Origin: JALORV01 sp963766365
GTDB lineage: Bacteria > Pseudomonadota > Gammaproteobacteria > Burkholderiales > Burkholderiaceae_F
Assembly (NCBI GenBank): GCA_963766365.1
Contig: CAVXZK010000011.1
Location: forward strand, 230,522-294,521
DNA: 64,000 nt
Direction of reading: 5' to 3'
Part shown: in pieces, positions 16,710 to 25,585 of the stretch
Numbering within the stretch: the first letter of the stretch is position 1
Layout of the letters: each line of letters begins with the position of its first letter
Notes under the pieces: generated by a model
Told to the model about the DNA's origin: nothing
Seen by the model: only the letters and a program-made list of their open reading frames with translations
Database searches by the model: none
Program-made: the position numbers and the translations under genes

Positions 16710-17379
16710 CCGCCGGTACCACGGTCTCCCGCACCAGGAACGGCGGGCGAGTCAGGTCCGTTGCGATTCCGCAACTGAGGTTCAGCTCATCCCGCTGGCA
16801 GGCTCGCTCGCCGGCGCGCATGCGAGATACCTCGCCTGTGCCGGTCATCATTCGCAACCACTCCCGAAGGTAGTTGCCTGCCTGGGTTGCCGGTCTCGTC
16901 GAACTTGGCACCGCCTCGCACCGGTGAGGAGGGAAGCACGCGCCTCGCTCCGGTGAGAGGGGTCAGAGCGTAGGGCTTCCTTGAATGCTGAGCGTTCGGG
17001 TAGTAGCCCATACGCCCTTGTGGGTAATGGACAAAGTGCGGTCCCGCCACGAAGCTCGCCGGCCATGTGTGCCGCTGCGGTTCGACGATTTTGATAGCCC
17101 GCCCGACGATTCGAGCGGCCCGTGACTTGGTGCAGGGCTCACGGGCTTGAGCGGGCGCAGCTCAGGAGCGGGCGCTGTTGATGCCGGGTCGCCTGCTTCG
17201 GCTGCCGCGCTCCAGCGCCGTGCGCCGTCGGTGTTGCCGGCCGGCAACGGTGCCTGCCATACGCCCCCGAGTACGAAGGTTCGTTGCGCAGACCGGCTCG
17301 CCGGGACGCAACGCGAGCGTATGTTCTTTTGAGTGATTGTTGGATGCCAGTCCTGGCTCGACATTTTGGGGAGGAGAAG
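16710..17379. other. 670-base gap before the porin gene
   Basis: No gene could be supported here; the short frames lack homology-like features. Two imperfect direct repeats (CACCGGTGAGGAGGG near 16918 and CTCCGGTGAGAGGGG near 16949) and a CCGGCCGG-centred palindrome near 17238 are seen. The promoter of the porin gene must lie here but no convincing hexamers were found. Confidence 0.4.
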
Positions 17380-18681
17380 ATGAAAGCTTTGTTTGCGGTG
17401 CGTCCGATCGCCGCAGCCATTTGTGCGGCGGCCCTGTTGCCGCTGCCGTCGATGGCCACTGACGGTTACTTCGCTCATGGCTACGGAATGCGCGCGAAGG
17501 GCATGGGTGGTGCGAGCTACGGGCTCGCGTTTGACGCCTTTGGCGGAGCGAACAATCCCGCCAGCATGGCGTTTGTCGGCACGCGGGTCGACGTCGGCAT
17601 CGACTGGTTCAGTCCGCAGCGCAGTGCCTCGCGCAGTGGCGCGGCGCCGGGACTCAATGGATCGGCGGACAGCGACAGCACGAACTTCTTCATTCCGGAG
17701 TTCGGCTACAACTACGCGTTCCGTCCCGACCTCGCGTTCGGGGTGTCGGTGTACGGCAACGGCGGCATGAACACCGACTATCCGGGCAACCAGCTCAACT
17801 GCGGCATGGGTGCGAATACCGCCAACCTGCTGTGCGGCGCGGGCAAGCTCGGGGTCGACCTGTCGCAGCTGATGGTTGCGCCGACGGTGGCGTGGCAGTT
17901 CATGCCGAAGCAGTCGATCGGCATCGCGCCGATCTTCGGGTTCCAACGCTTCAGCGTGGAAGGTCTGCAGGCCTTCGACAACGCACCCGGGTTCCCGCCG
18001 TTCACCTCGGCGCCAGGGTATGTGACGAACAACGGTTACGACACCTCCACCGGTTGGGGCGTGCGCATCGGCTATCAGGGTGAGTTCGACGGCTTCCGCA
18101 TCGGTGCCGTGTACTCGTCGAAGATGTCGATGAGCAACTTCGACAGCTACAAGGGCCTGTTCGCCGAACAGGGTGGTTTCGACATCCCGGCGAGCTACGG
18201 ACTGGGTGTCGCCTATACGGGACTGCCGCAATGGACCTTCGCGTTCGACTGGGTCTACATCGATTACGGCGGTGTCCCGTCAATCGCGAACCAGGCGATG
18301 ACCGGGGCGCCGCTCGGCGCCAACAATGGACCGGGCTTTGGCTGGCAGTCGGTCAACGTGTTCAAGGTCGGGATCGAGTATCAGCTCAATCCGGCGTGGA
18401 CGCTGCGTGCGGGATACAACTACACCGATGATCCGATCGATTCGGCCAACGTGACTTTCAACATCATCGCGCCGGGCGTGGTCCAGAATCACATCACGCT
18501 CGGCTTTTCCTACAACATGCCGGATAAGTCGAGCATCACGGTGGCCTACATGCATGCGTTCGACAATTCCGTCAGCGGATCGTCGCTGTTCAACTCCGTG
18601 CTCGGACCCGGCGCCGGCGGCACCGAGACGATCTCGATGTATCAGAACAGCCTCGGCATCGCCTGGAGCAAGCAGTTCTGA
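17380..18681 (+). CDS. Outer membrane protein of the FadL/OmpP1/TodX family
   Basis: Outer-membrane beta-barrel of 433 residues for uptake of hydrophobic compounds such as long-chain fatty acids or aromatic hydrocarbons. A signal peptide (residues 1-24, ending PLPSMA) is followed by the family's N-terminal region, where YGMRAKGMGGASYGLAFD and AFGGANNPASMAF recall the hatch segment of FadL. The C-terminus ends in the aromatic residue of SLGIAWSKQF, as barrel proteins do. The start at 17380 has a GGAGGAG ribosome-binding site just upstream; the same frame runs further 5' but without one. It is transcribed alone and converges on the YeeE pair with a shared terminator. Confidence 0.88.
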   Translation: MKALFAVRPIAAAICAAALLPLPSMATDGYFAHGYGMRAKGMGGASYGLAFDAFGGANNPASMAFVGTRVDVGIDWFSPQRSASRSGAAPGLNGSADSDSTNFFIPEFGYNYAFRPDLAFGVSVYGNGGMNTDYPGNQLNCGMGANTANLLCGAGKLGVDLSQLMVAPTVAWQFMPKQSIGIAPIFGFQRFSVEGLQAFDNAPGFPPFTSAPGYVTNNGYDTSTGWGVRIGYQGEFDGFRIGAVYSSKMSMSNFDSYKGLFAEQGGFDIPASYGLGVAYTGLPQWTFAFDWVYIDYGGVPSIANQAMTGAPLGANNGPGFGWQSVNVFKVGIEYQLNPAWTLRAGYNYTDDPIDSANVTFNIIAPGVVQNHITLGFSYNMPDKSSITVAYMHAFDNSVSGSSLFNSVLGPGAGGTETISMYQNSLGIAWSKQF

Positions 18682-18699
18682 CTGTCGTCCCCGCCAAGC

Positions 18700-18728
18700 A
18701 AAACGGCCACCGCTTCGGTGGCCGTTTT
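18700..18728. terminator. Bidirectional terminator between porin and YeeE genes
   Basis: A 13-base perfect stem (AAAACGGCCACCG with CGGTGGCCGTTTT) has a 3-base loop. The A run on one side and the T run on the other let it end transcripts arriving from either side; it lies between two converging genes. Confidence 0.9.
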
Positions 18729-18767
18729 CATTTGAGTGTGCGCGGCCTGGGTTGCGCGATCACCGCA

Positions 18768-19382
18768 TCAGTGCGGATGATGCAGCGGACGCAGATGCGC
18801 GAACCTGCGTTCGAGCCACTCCATGCCGTGCGCGGCCGCGAACAGGAACACGGCGAACGCCAGCGTCCACCAGCCCATGCCAATACCAGTCAGGGCCGGC
18901 AAGGTCACCTCTCCCTGGCTGGAAGCCGCGATCCAGGACTCGATGCCCGGCGTGAGTTCGGCGTAGGCCATGACGCCCGCGAGCATGCCGAGCGCGAACA
19001 GCATGGCGTCCTTCTTGCCGGTCGCAATGCCTGCTACCGAAGTTCCTGGGCAGTAGCCGCCGATAACGAAGCCCACGCCGAAGATCAGGCCGCCAAGCAT
19101 CTGTGCCGGGTACGACGTCGGCTCGATGTAAAGGTCGGTGAGCGCGATCCATCCTGCCGATGACAGCAGGAAGAGCCCCGCCATGGTCGTCACGATCGCC
19201 GTGAACATGACCTTCACCACGGCCTTGTCATGCAGGTAGAACACCGCAGTCAGCTTGCGCGCGCTGCTGAAGCCGGCGCGCTCGAGGCAGAAGCCGAAAC
19301 CGAAGCCGAGCAGCACCGCGATCGCGAGGTCCGTCACGACGCTGAATTCGAAGTTGTAGGCGAGGGGCAGCATCAGATCCAC
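18768..19382 (-). CDS. YeeE/YedE family sulfur-compound transporter, second half
   Basis: Membrane protein of 204 residues with about five helices. The signature IGGYCPGTSVAG with its conserved cysteine belongs to the YeeE/YedE family, whose member TsuA imports thiosulfate. The start overlaps the end of the preceding YeeE gene by ten bases. The two genes together match one full-length YeeE/YedE transporter, so they probably form a heteromeric pore. Its position behind a sulfur-respiration operon fits uptake of thiosulfate or another sulfur species. The actual substrate is not known. Confidence 0.85.
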   Translation of the reverse strand: MDLMLPLAYNFEFSVVTDLAIAVLLGFGFGFCLERAGFSSARKLTAVFYLHDKAVVKVMFTAIVTTMAGLFLLSSAGWIALTDLYIEPTSYPAQMLGGLIFGVGFVIGGYCPGTSVAGIATGKKDAMLFALGMLAGVMAYAELTPGIESWIAASSQGEVTLPALTGIGMGWWTLAFAVFLFAAAHGMEWLERRFAHLRPLHHPH

Positions 19383-19939
19383 TCCTTGCGGACGAAGTAC
19401 GCGAGCACGTAGGCCGACAGGAAAACGGCGCCCATGAACACGAGGCTACCGGCATTCAGCATCGATCCGCCGCTCAGCGCCTGGCCGCTGGTGCAACCCT
19501 TGGCGATCTTGGCGCCGTAGGCCGCGATGAAGCCGCCGCTGAAGGCAAGGATCAGGCGGGTGCGGTCGGAGATCCGCGGTCCGCGCTCGATCGACAAGCC
19601 CACGCGACGGCCTAGAAGGCCCGACACGAGTGCGCCAATGAAGGCGCCGATCAACAGGAAGATCGTCCACGACAGAAGCGGGTCGCCCTCGTTCCAATAG
19701 CGCGAGTGCACCGGGTTGGCGGCGACGTGTTCGGGCGAGAAGAGTCCCGCGAACCACGCGGCCGCGGACGAGTAGGCACCCGTTGCGCCCAACCCGCGGC
19801 CCGTCACCGCGAAAGTCGCCAGCAGCACGAGGCCGAGCAGGAAGCCGACAAAGTAGGGATTCCAGTACGCCCCTGCTGCAGACCGTTGGCTGCCCAAAGC
19901 ACGCCGGCCCGGCAGCGGATGGGTGATTGCACCTGACAT
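19373..19939 (-). CDS. YeeE/YedE family sulfur-compound transporter, first half
   Basis: Membrane protein of 188 residues. Helices are seen at about residues 27-46, 92-112, 128-147 and 163-182, and KIAKGCTSGQALSGGSM is the second conserved cysteine motif of the YeeE/YedE family. It is translated first, with its stop overlapping the next YeeE gene. The gap of 281 bases upstream holds the TACCC-N4-GGGTA palindrome and the terminator of the neighbouring operon, so the pair is a separate transcription unit. Confidence 0.85.
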   Translation of the reverse strand: MSGAITHPLPGRRALGSQRSAAGAYWNPYFVGFLLGLVLLATFAVTGRGLGATGAYSSAAAWFAGLFSPEHVAANPVHSRYWNEGDPLLSWTIFLLIGAFIGALVSGLLGRRVGLSIERGPRISDRTRLILAFSGGFIAAYGAKIAKGCTSGQALSGGSMLNAGSLVFMGAVFLSAYVLAYFVRKEWI

Positions 19940-20095
19940 TTACGTTCTCCAGATTGCAGGGAAATGGATGGTTCGCTTCCCGAATGTCCTGTGGGCTCGG
20001 GCGTGCGACTTGCATCACGCCGCCGCGGAGCCACAAGCTGAAGGCTAGGGCGCTTTGTGCGGTGCGCCATTGCTCTTCGTCAACCGGGGCAAATA

Positions 20096-20109
20096 TACCC
20101 TACGGGGTA
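20096..20109. promoter_or_regulatory. TACCC-N4-GGGTA operator upstream of the YeeE pair
   Basis: TACCCTACGGGGTA is an inverted repeat of five-base arms around four bases, matching the operator form I recall for the CsoR/CstR repressor family. A TATATT hexamer (minus strand) abuts it. The same pattern occurs at 25452-25465 before the molybdopterin operon. The regulator is not encoded in the window. Confidence 0.55.
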
Positions 20110-20154
20110 CGGCAATGCCGCCGAGCGTGTTGCCGGTCATCGAGCCGCGCTGGC

Positions 20155-20220
20155 AAAAAGAGAGCGGGTCCTGTGGACCCGCTCCCCCGACACCGGATTG
20201 CCTGGAGGGGCCGGTGTCGG
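20155..20220 (-). terminator. Double-hairpin terminator after the rhodanese gene
   Basis: Read on the minus strand, a 10-base perfect stem (CCGACACCGG/CCGGTGTCGG, 20187-20220) comes right after the stop. It is followed by a 9-base perfect stem (AGCGGGTCC/GGACCCGCT, 20163-20183) and CTCTTTTTG. It separates the molybdopterin operon from the YeeE unit. Confidence 0.9.
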
Positions 20221-21594
20221 CTACTTCGCGGTGACCTTGAAGTTGCCCGCCTTGTCGATCTCGATCTCGGCGTTCAGGAACCCGGACTTGTAGCCCGCAT
20301 CCTTCAGCTTGTGATACGCCATCTCGGCGCGGATGCCCGTGCTGCAATGGGCGATGACGCGCTTGTCCTTGGGCACTTCGCTCATGCGGGCGAGCAGATC
20401 TTCGTCCGGGATCAACAGCGCGCCCTTGATCATTCCGGTGTTCGCTTCATCCTGGTTGCGCACGTCGAGGATCAGCACGTCAGCGGGCGTATTGCGCGCC
20501 AGCTTGTTGAACTCGTCGACGGCGATCGCGCCCGGACGCGGCTTCGGCGCATACGCGACCTGGGTCAGCGCCGGCACGCCGGATTCGATCGCATAACCAG
20601 CCGCCTGCCAGCCGAGCAGGCCGCCTTCGACGACCTGCACGTTGGTCTGGCCGGACTTGATCAGTTCGCGTGCAACCGCTTTCGACTCGGGTCCGCCGCG
20701 TCCGTCATAGACGATGATCGGCGCCTGCAACTTGGCCGGCGGGAAGGTCTTGAGCTGCGACTTGACCGTGGCAGCCGGCATACCGACGGCGCCCTTGATG
20801 TGCCCGCTCTTCGCTTCGTCGGGTGAGCGAACGTCGACGATGACGGCCGGGATGTCCTTGTCGACGTAGGCTTCCTTGACGAACTGCGGCCGGGTCGCCA
20901 GGTAATCCTTAGTCTGCCATTCGGGAACGCCCTCGTGATAGACCTTGGTGTTCTTGTAGCCCAGCGCGATCGCCTTGCGCTGTGACAGCGGGCTCATCTG
21001 GCAGGTCACGCCCTGGCAGAAGAACACCAGCGGCATGTTCTTGTCGGCCGGCAGGCGATTGACCACCTTGTCCCAGCTCGGATAGGGGATGTTCACCGAT
21101 CCCGGGATCGTGCCCTGCTGGAAGCGTGGCAGCGGCCGCGAGTCGATCAGCATGAAGCTGCCGGTGCCCTGGTCGACCAGCTTGCGCACATAGGCGTAGT
21201 CGACGAGGTCTTCCTTCGCAACTTTGGCCGCGCCCTTGAAGCGGATCTCGGTGGCCCACTTCTGCCCGTCCTTCTCGACGTAGGCAATGCGCGCCTCGTG
21301 GCCCTTCTTGATTTCGCGAAGCTGTTCCGGCGTCTTGGCAACGCCAGCGTCAAAGACTTTCAGTGTCTTCGGGTCGAAGCGGACGATCTCTCGGTTTGCA
21401 TCGATTCCGAGCTGGATCGCCTGCGACTTGAACGCGACGTTCTCGAAGTAGCCGGCCACCTGTCCCGGCGCCGGCTTGTGGCAGTTGTTGCAGACGGCCG
21501 GCTGGGTCGGTTTCGATGCCGGAGCCTGCGCCCAAGCGCCGACCGCTGCCAGGGCGAGCGCCAGCGTCGGCGCATACAGAATGCATTTCTTCAT
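20221..21594 (-). CDS. Periplasmic triple-rhodanese protein with one c-type heme
   Basis: 457 residues with a signal peptide (1-23), a single CxxCH heme site (CNNCH, Cys35, Cys38, His39) and then three rhodanese-like domains. Domain one (about 125-235) has an active-site loop with Cys193 (FFCQGVTC). Domain two (about 240-340) has aspartate-glycine (YDGRGG, Asp297) in place of the cysteine and is probably inactive. Domain three (about 355-457) has Cys417 (AHCSTGIRAEM). It is the last gene of the Psr/Phs-like operon, 46 bases after the membrane subunit. It could carry sulfane sulfur as persulfide to or from the molybdenum enzyme while the heme passes electrons; this is inference. I do not recognise a named family for the whole protein. 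Confidence 0.85.
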   Translation of the reverse strand: MKKCILYAPTLALALAAVGAWAQAPASKPTQPAVCNNCHKPAPGQVAGYFENVAFKSQAIQLGIDANREIVRFDPKTLKVFDAGVAKTPEQLREIKKGHEARIAYVEKDGQKWATEIRFKGAAKVAKEDLVDYAYVRKLVDQGTGSFMLIDSRPLPRFQQGTIPGSVNIPYPSWDKVVNRLPADKNMPLVFFCQGVTCQMSPLSQRKAIALGYKNTKVYHEGVPEWQTKDYLATRPQFVKEAYVDKDIPAVIVDVRSPDEAKSGHIKGAVGMPAATVKSQLKTFPPAKLQAPIIVYDGRGGPESKAVARELIKSGQTNVQVVEGGLLGWQAAGYAIESGVPALTQVAYAPKPRPGAIAVDEFNKLARNTPADVLILDVRNQDEANTGMIKGALLIPDEDLLARMSEVPKDKRVIAHCSTGIRAEMAYHKLKDAGYKSGFLNAEIEIDKAGNFKVTAK

Positions 21595-21640
21595 TTCGAC
21601 TTCCTCGTCGGTTGATCAGAAAACATTGCACAGGCCTCCG

Positions 21641-22690
21641 CTAGAGTTTTGCGGCGGCGCTGACGACCTCACTTGCCTGCCCAGCGTTGACCAGCACCCA
21701 GCGCAGCGCGAATCCGCCGGCGAGTACCAGGACCGCAGGCACGACGGTGTGCGGGATGCGATGTGACAGCTCCAGTGCCTGCAGCACGATCGGAGTCAGG
21801 ATCCCGATGGCGACCACGCCCACCCAGAACACCAGGCCGTAGGAGCCGCTGAACAGCAGCCTGGCCGCCTCGATGTGTGACAGCGTCGATGTCGCCAGCG
21901 ACAGCAGCAGCAGCGCGATCAGGACGAGTTCGATTACCAGGAACGCGATGTCGGCGCGGATGACCGTGTCGATCGTCCGCTTCGCCGGTGGCTCGGCACC
22001 CAGAGGTTGCGTCATCGCCGCGAGCGCGCCGCCGATCAGGCTGCGCGGAGCGGGTCGGCCCGGGAACACGACCGTGGCCAAGTGCACCGCCGCCGCGGCC
22101 GCCGACAGGCCGGAGAACAGGAACAGCAGCGGCAGCACCGCCGAGTTCCACAGGGGGCGCGCGACCATCGTGTTGAGCAGGATGCCGGTGTAGATGCCGA
22201 CGGCGATGCCGAAGGCGATATTGGCCATCCCCAGCCAGCGCATTCGGACGGGACTCTTGACGAAGAAGTCGGAGGCCTTCTGCAGCAGCGGCACGCGCAC
22301 GCCCAGCCACGGCCAGGATTCCGGCAGCCTGATCAGGGCCGAGACCAGCAGAAGGCCGTAGACGATCAGCAACACCCACGAGCCCCAGGACATCGGCGAC
22401 AGCGGCTGGAACGTGATGTAGATGGCCCAGACGTAGAGCGGATGCGCCAGGTCGAGCAGCAGCGCCAGCATGCCGAGGTTCAGCAGCATGAAGCCGAGCA
22501 GCGGCGTCTGGATCGAGAAGAACGACTTGGTGTCTTCGCCCCTGGCAGTACGCAGCATCGCGACACCCGCCAGGACCATCATGCCGGCGACCAGGCCGCC
22601 GACGAACAGGTACAGCGGAATCTCCCAGCCCCAGACATGCAGCGCAGGGTCGATGCCCGGGTTGCTGCGAGTACTCGTGATTTCCAGCAT
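21641..22690 (-). CDS. NrfD/PsrC-type membrane subunit
   Basis: Polytopic membrane protein of 349 residues with about eight to nine hydrophobic helices. The N-terminal WGWEIPLYLFVGGLVAGMM is characteristic of NrfD/PsrC quinone-reactive subunits. These anchor periplasmic molybdopterin and iron-sulfur subunits and exchange electrons with the quinone pool. It follows the ferredoxin gene by 12 bases and precedes the triple-rhodanese gene. The electron direction (quinol to sulfur compound, or the reverse) cannot be fixed from sequence. Confidence 0.88.
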   Translation of the reverse strand: MLEITSTRSNPGIDPALHVWGWEIPLYLFVGGLVAGMMVLAGVAMLRTARGEDTKSFFSIQTPLLGFMLLNLGMLALLLDLAHPLYVWAIYITFQPLSPMSWGSWVLLIVYGLLLVSALIRLPESWPWLGVRVPLLQKASDFFVKSPVRMRWLGMANIAFGIAVGIYTGILLNTMVARPLWNSAVLPLLFLFSGLSAAAAAVHLATVVFPGRPAPRSLIGGALAAMTQPLGAEPPAKRTIDTVIRADIAFLVIELVLIALLLLSLATSTLSHIEAARLLFSGSYGLVFWVGVVAIGILTPIVLQALELSHRIPHTVVPAVLVLAGGFALRWVLVNAGQASEVVSAAAKL

Positions 22691-22702
22691 GGCTCGCGTT
22701 CC

Positions 22703-23239
22703 TTACGTCAGATAGAAGACCCGCGGCCGCGTTCCGGCCTCGGGCAGCAGCGTGTGCCACTTGCGGGTGCGCAGCAGCGAGGCGACCGTGCTCTTCGGAT
22801 CGTCGAGGTCGCCGAAGTGCATGCAGTGCGTCGGGCACACCGACACGCAGGCCGGATCCTTGCCGTCCTTGATGCGGTGGTCGCAGAACGTGCACTTGTC
22901 GACATAGCCCTTGGGGTGCACGTAGCGGGCGCCGTACGGGCACGCGGAGATGCACGCCTTGCAGCCGATGCAGCGATTGGCCGTGACCTTGACAATGCCC
23001 AGGTCCGACACGTGGCTGGCCCCGGTCGGGCAGCAGGTCACGCACGGCGGGTTCTCGCAGTGGTTGCAGCGCTCACTGCGGATTTCCATCGACAGGTTCG
23101 GGAACTCGCCTCTTACCTCGGTCGTGATCCAGTCACGGCTGAAGCCGATCGGCACATCGTTCTCCGTCTCGCAGGCAACGACGCAGTCCATGCAGCCGAC
23201 GCACTTGCGGGTATCGATCACCATTCCGTAGCGCGCCAT
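22703..23239 (-). CDS. 4Fe-4S ferredoxin subunit of a Psr/Phs-like oxidoreductase
   Basis: 178-residue electron-transfer subunit with cysteines for four iron-sulfur clusters, arranged as in PsrB/PhsB/NrfC: CVGCMDCVVAC, CNHCENPPCVTCC, CIGCKACISAC and CTFCDHRIKDGKDPACVSVC. It has no signal peptide and would cross the membrane together with the Tat-exported catalytic subunit. It lies directly between the catalytic and membrane subunit genes, starting one base after the stop of the former. Confidence 0.92.
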   Translation of the reverse strand: MARYGMVIDTRKCVGCMDCVVACETENDVPIGFSRDWITTEVRGEFPNLSMEIRSERCNHCENPPCVTCCPTGASHVSDLGIVKVTANRCIGCKACISACPYGARYVHPKGYVDKCTFCDHRIKDGKDPACVSVCPTHCMHFGDLDDPKSTVASLLRTRKWHTLLPEAGTRPRVFYLT

Positions 23240-23240
23240 C

Positions 23241-25439
23241 TCAGGCCTCCTTCACGAAGGTGACGAAGTTCGCGTGGATACTGGTGCCGCCCATCAGCGG
23301 ATCGGTCTCGTACTTCGTATTGATCTGCGCAGCGCTGGCGCCGCGCTGGAAGGCGCTGGTGGCCATCGAGTTGCGCTGGCCGAAGCCGTAGACCATGTAG
23401 ACGGTGTCGGGCCGGATGCGCTGCGTGGCCTTGACCTTGATGCGATTGGTCTCGATGCCGTCCTGGTTCTTCAGCTTCACGTACTGCCCGGTCTTGACGC
23501 CGAGCTTCGCCGCGGTCGCGGCATTGACCCAGATTTCGTTCTCGCGCATCAGGCCGGTGAGCAACGGGTTCGACTGCGTGCGGCTGAACGTGTGGACTGG
23601 AGCGCGCCCGGTGACCAGGTGGAAGTAGCCTGAGGGTGGTTCCGCGCGCCTGGTGTATTTCGGCACCGGGTCGAAACCTTTCTTTGCCAGCTGATCGGAC
23701 CAGAACTCCACCTTGCCGGAAGGTGTTTCGAACTGCAGTTCGAGACCTTCCTCCACGGTGATCGGCTGCTTCTCGCCCATGATCACGCCCTCGGTCTCGA
23801 GCCTGGCGAAACTGAAGCCGCCTTTCTCGACCCGATAGGCGAGGTACTCCTTCATGTCCTTGAACGGCATGCACTCGGGAATGCCGAGCTTGCCGGCCAG
23901 TTCCTTCGCAATCCACCACATGGGCTTCTGCTCGGCGGGAGGGGCCACCACCGGCTGCCGCAGCGACATCCAGCCGCGCCGTCCCCAGCCGACCTGCAGT
24001 TCGTCATGGCGTTCGAGGAAGACGGACTCGGGCAGCACGACATCGGCGTAGCCGGCGATCTCGCTCGGCATCGTGTCGATGACGACGAGCAGGTCGAGCG
24101 CCTGGATCGCCTTCAGCGTCTCGGCCTCGTTCGGCAGCGCGTTCATGATGTTCGTCGAGTAGACGAACCAGCCCTTGATCGGATAGGGCTTGCCGCTGAT
24201 AGTTGCCTCGCGCAGGCCCGTGGTGACCGCCTCGTCGGCAAACGGATAGCGTTCGCCACCCGGGTTGTCGGCCATCGGTTTGTCCGACTTCGGGTACTTG
24301 GGCAGCGGGTAGGACGGTACTGACATCCCTGCCTGCACGAACAATCCACCCTTGCGGCCCCAGTTGCCGAGCAGCGCATTGAGCAGCGCGTTGGCGCGGC
24401 TGCGCTGCGTGTCGTCGCCATACCAATTGACGCGCCGGCCGGGGTGCACGAGCGCCGCCGGACGCCGCGCAGCGAATTCCCGCGCGGTGACGCGGATCAT
24501 GTTGGCGTCGATGCCGGTTTCCTCGGCCGCCCACTCGGGCGTGTACTGTTTGATCTCGTTGGCAAACTTCTCGAAGCCGGTGCCGTAGCGCTCGACGAAC
24601 GTGCGGTCGTAACGGCCCTCTGTGACGAGCACGTTCATCCAGGCCAGCAGCAGCGCGAGGTCCGTGCCTGGCTTGATCGGCAGCCAGTACTTGGCCTTGC
24701 TGGCGGCGGTGGAGTAGCGCGGATCGACCACGATGATCGGGATGCGGCGCTCGACCGCCCGGGCGAACTCCTGCACCTGCAGGTTGTGCATGTTTTCGCC
24801 CAGGTGCGAGCCGATCAGCACCAGGCAGTCGGTGTTTTCGATGTCGGTCGGCTCGGGCGAGCCGAGTCCGGTGCCGAACGTCAGCAGGTAGCCGATATCG
24901 CGCGGACCACGGCACTGTGCAAACGACGGCGCTCCGAAGTTGATGCAGCCGTAGCTTTTCAGCACGTGCAGCATGAAGCGTGCGCCGATGCCGTGGTTGA
25001 ACCCGGCGATCGACTCGGGCCCGTACTCGGCCTTGATCTTCTGCATCTTCTGGGCGACGACATCGAGCGCCTCGCCCCAGGTGACCGACTTCCACTGCTC
25101 CTTGCCCCGCTCGCCAACACGGATCAGCGGGGTACGCAGCCGGTCGGGATCATTGACGGTGCCGACCGCGCCGGTGCCGCGTGGGCACAGTCGGCCGCGG
25201 CTCTGTGGGTCGATCGGGTTGCCCTCAAACTTCCAGAGCTTGCCGTCGCGTACGTACGCAATGCCGCCGCAGCGCCAGAAGCACATCTCGCAGAACGTCC
25301 GGACGGTCTTGACCTCTCCGGTCGTGGTTCCGGCGGCCTGGGCGGCGCGGGATATCGGGTCTAGCGGGGTGGCGGCGCCGGCCAGGGCGGTGGCCGAGGA
25401 GATCTGGAGAAAGCGTCTTCTGGAGACGGCGATGGTCAT
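23241..25439 (-). CDS. Tat-exported molybdopterin oxidoreductase, Psr/Phs-like
   Basis: Catalytic subunit of 732 residues of the DMSO-reductase superfamily. The start at 25439 is chosen because it gives a twin-arginine signal (SRRRFLQISSATALAGAA) and has GGGAAG at good distance; the same frame also opens 36 bases upstream. An N-terminal [4Fe-4S] motif has Cys50, Cys53, Cys57 and Cys85. Cys176 (SFAQCRGPRD) is the likely molybdenum ligand. With B and C subunits and a rhodanese protein downstream, the best fit is a polysulfide/thiosulfate reductase or a related sulfur enzyme. SoeA-type sulfite dehydrogenases are longer and cytoplasmic. Tetrathionate or other substrates are not excluded. Confidence 0.87.
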   Translation of the reverse strand: MTIAVSRRRFLQISSATALAGAATPLDPISRAAQAAGTTTGEVKTVRTFCEMCFWRCGGIAYVRDGKLWKFEGNPIDPQSRGRLCPRGTGAVGTVNDPDRLRTPLIRVGERGKEQWKSVTWGEALDVVAQKMQKIKAEYGPESIAGFNHGIGARFMLHVLKSYGCINFGAPSFAQCRGPRDIGYLLTFGTGLGSPEPTDIENTDCLVLIGSHLGENMHNLQVQEFARAVERRIPIIVVDPRYSTAASKAKYWLPIKPGTDLALLLAWMNVLVTEGRYDRTFVERYGTGFEKFANEIKQYTPEWAAEETGIDANMIRVTAREFAARRPAALVHPGRRVNWYGDDTQRSRANALLNALLGNWGRKGGLFVQAGMSVPSYPLPKYPKSDKPMADNPGGERYPFADEAVTTGLREATISGKPYPIKGWFVYSTNIMNALPNEAETLKAIQALDLLVVIDTMPSEIAGYADVVLPESVFLERHDELQVGWGRRGWMSLRQPVVAPPAEQKPMWWIAKELAGKLGIPECMPFKDMKEYLAYRVEKGGFSFARLETEGVIMGEKQPITVEEGLELQFETPSGKVEFWSDQLAKKGFDPVPKYTRRAEPPSGYFHLVTGRAPVHTFSRTQSNPLLTGLMRENEIWVNAATAAKLGVKTGQYVKLKNQDGIETNRIKVKATQRIRPDTVYMVYGFGQRNSMATSAFQRGASAAQINTKYETDPLMGGTSIHANFVTFVKEA

Positions 25440-25451
25440 TCGATGCTTCCC

Positions 25452-25465
25452 TACCCGGTAGGGTA
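25452..25465. promoter_or_regulatory. TACCC-N4-GGGTA operator before the molybdopterin operon
   Basis: TACCCGGTAGGGTA lies 12 bases ahead of the start codon. Given a start site near 25471, as the FNR-like box suggests, it covers about +6 to +20, a typical repressor position. It has the same architecture as the site at 20096-20109. Confidence 0.55.
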
Positions 25466-25505
25466 TTAGATGCATCGAATTGTGCAGCGCACCAGCCCGC
25501 TTCAG

Positions 25506-25519
25506 TTGATAGGGGTCAA
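25506..25519. promoter_or_regulatory. FNR/Dnr-type box before the molybdopterin operon
   Basis: TTGATAGGGGTCAA matches TTGAT-N4-ATCAA at nine of ten bases and has the same GTCAA right arm as the nitrite reductase box. A minus-strand -10 candidate CACAAT at 25479-25484 puts the box centre near -40.5. Confidence 0.5.
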
Positions 25520-25585
25520 GAACGCTTCCGCGCCCGAGTCATTCCTCGAAAGGCGATGGTTACCAGATGTATTGCGGGCGCCGCG

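Noticed and set aside
16787..17066. Minus-strand frames with SPVRGGA-like text
   Set aside because: They come from imperfect direct repeats in a gene-free stretch and have no start signal.
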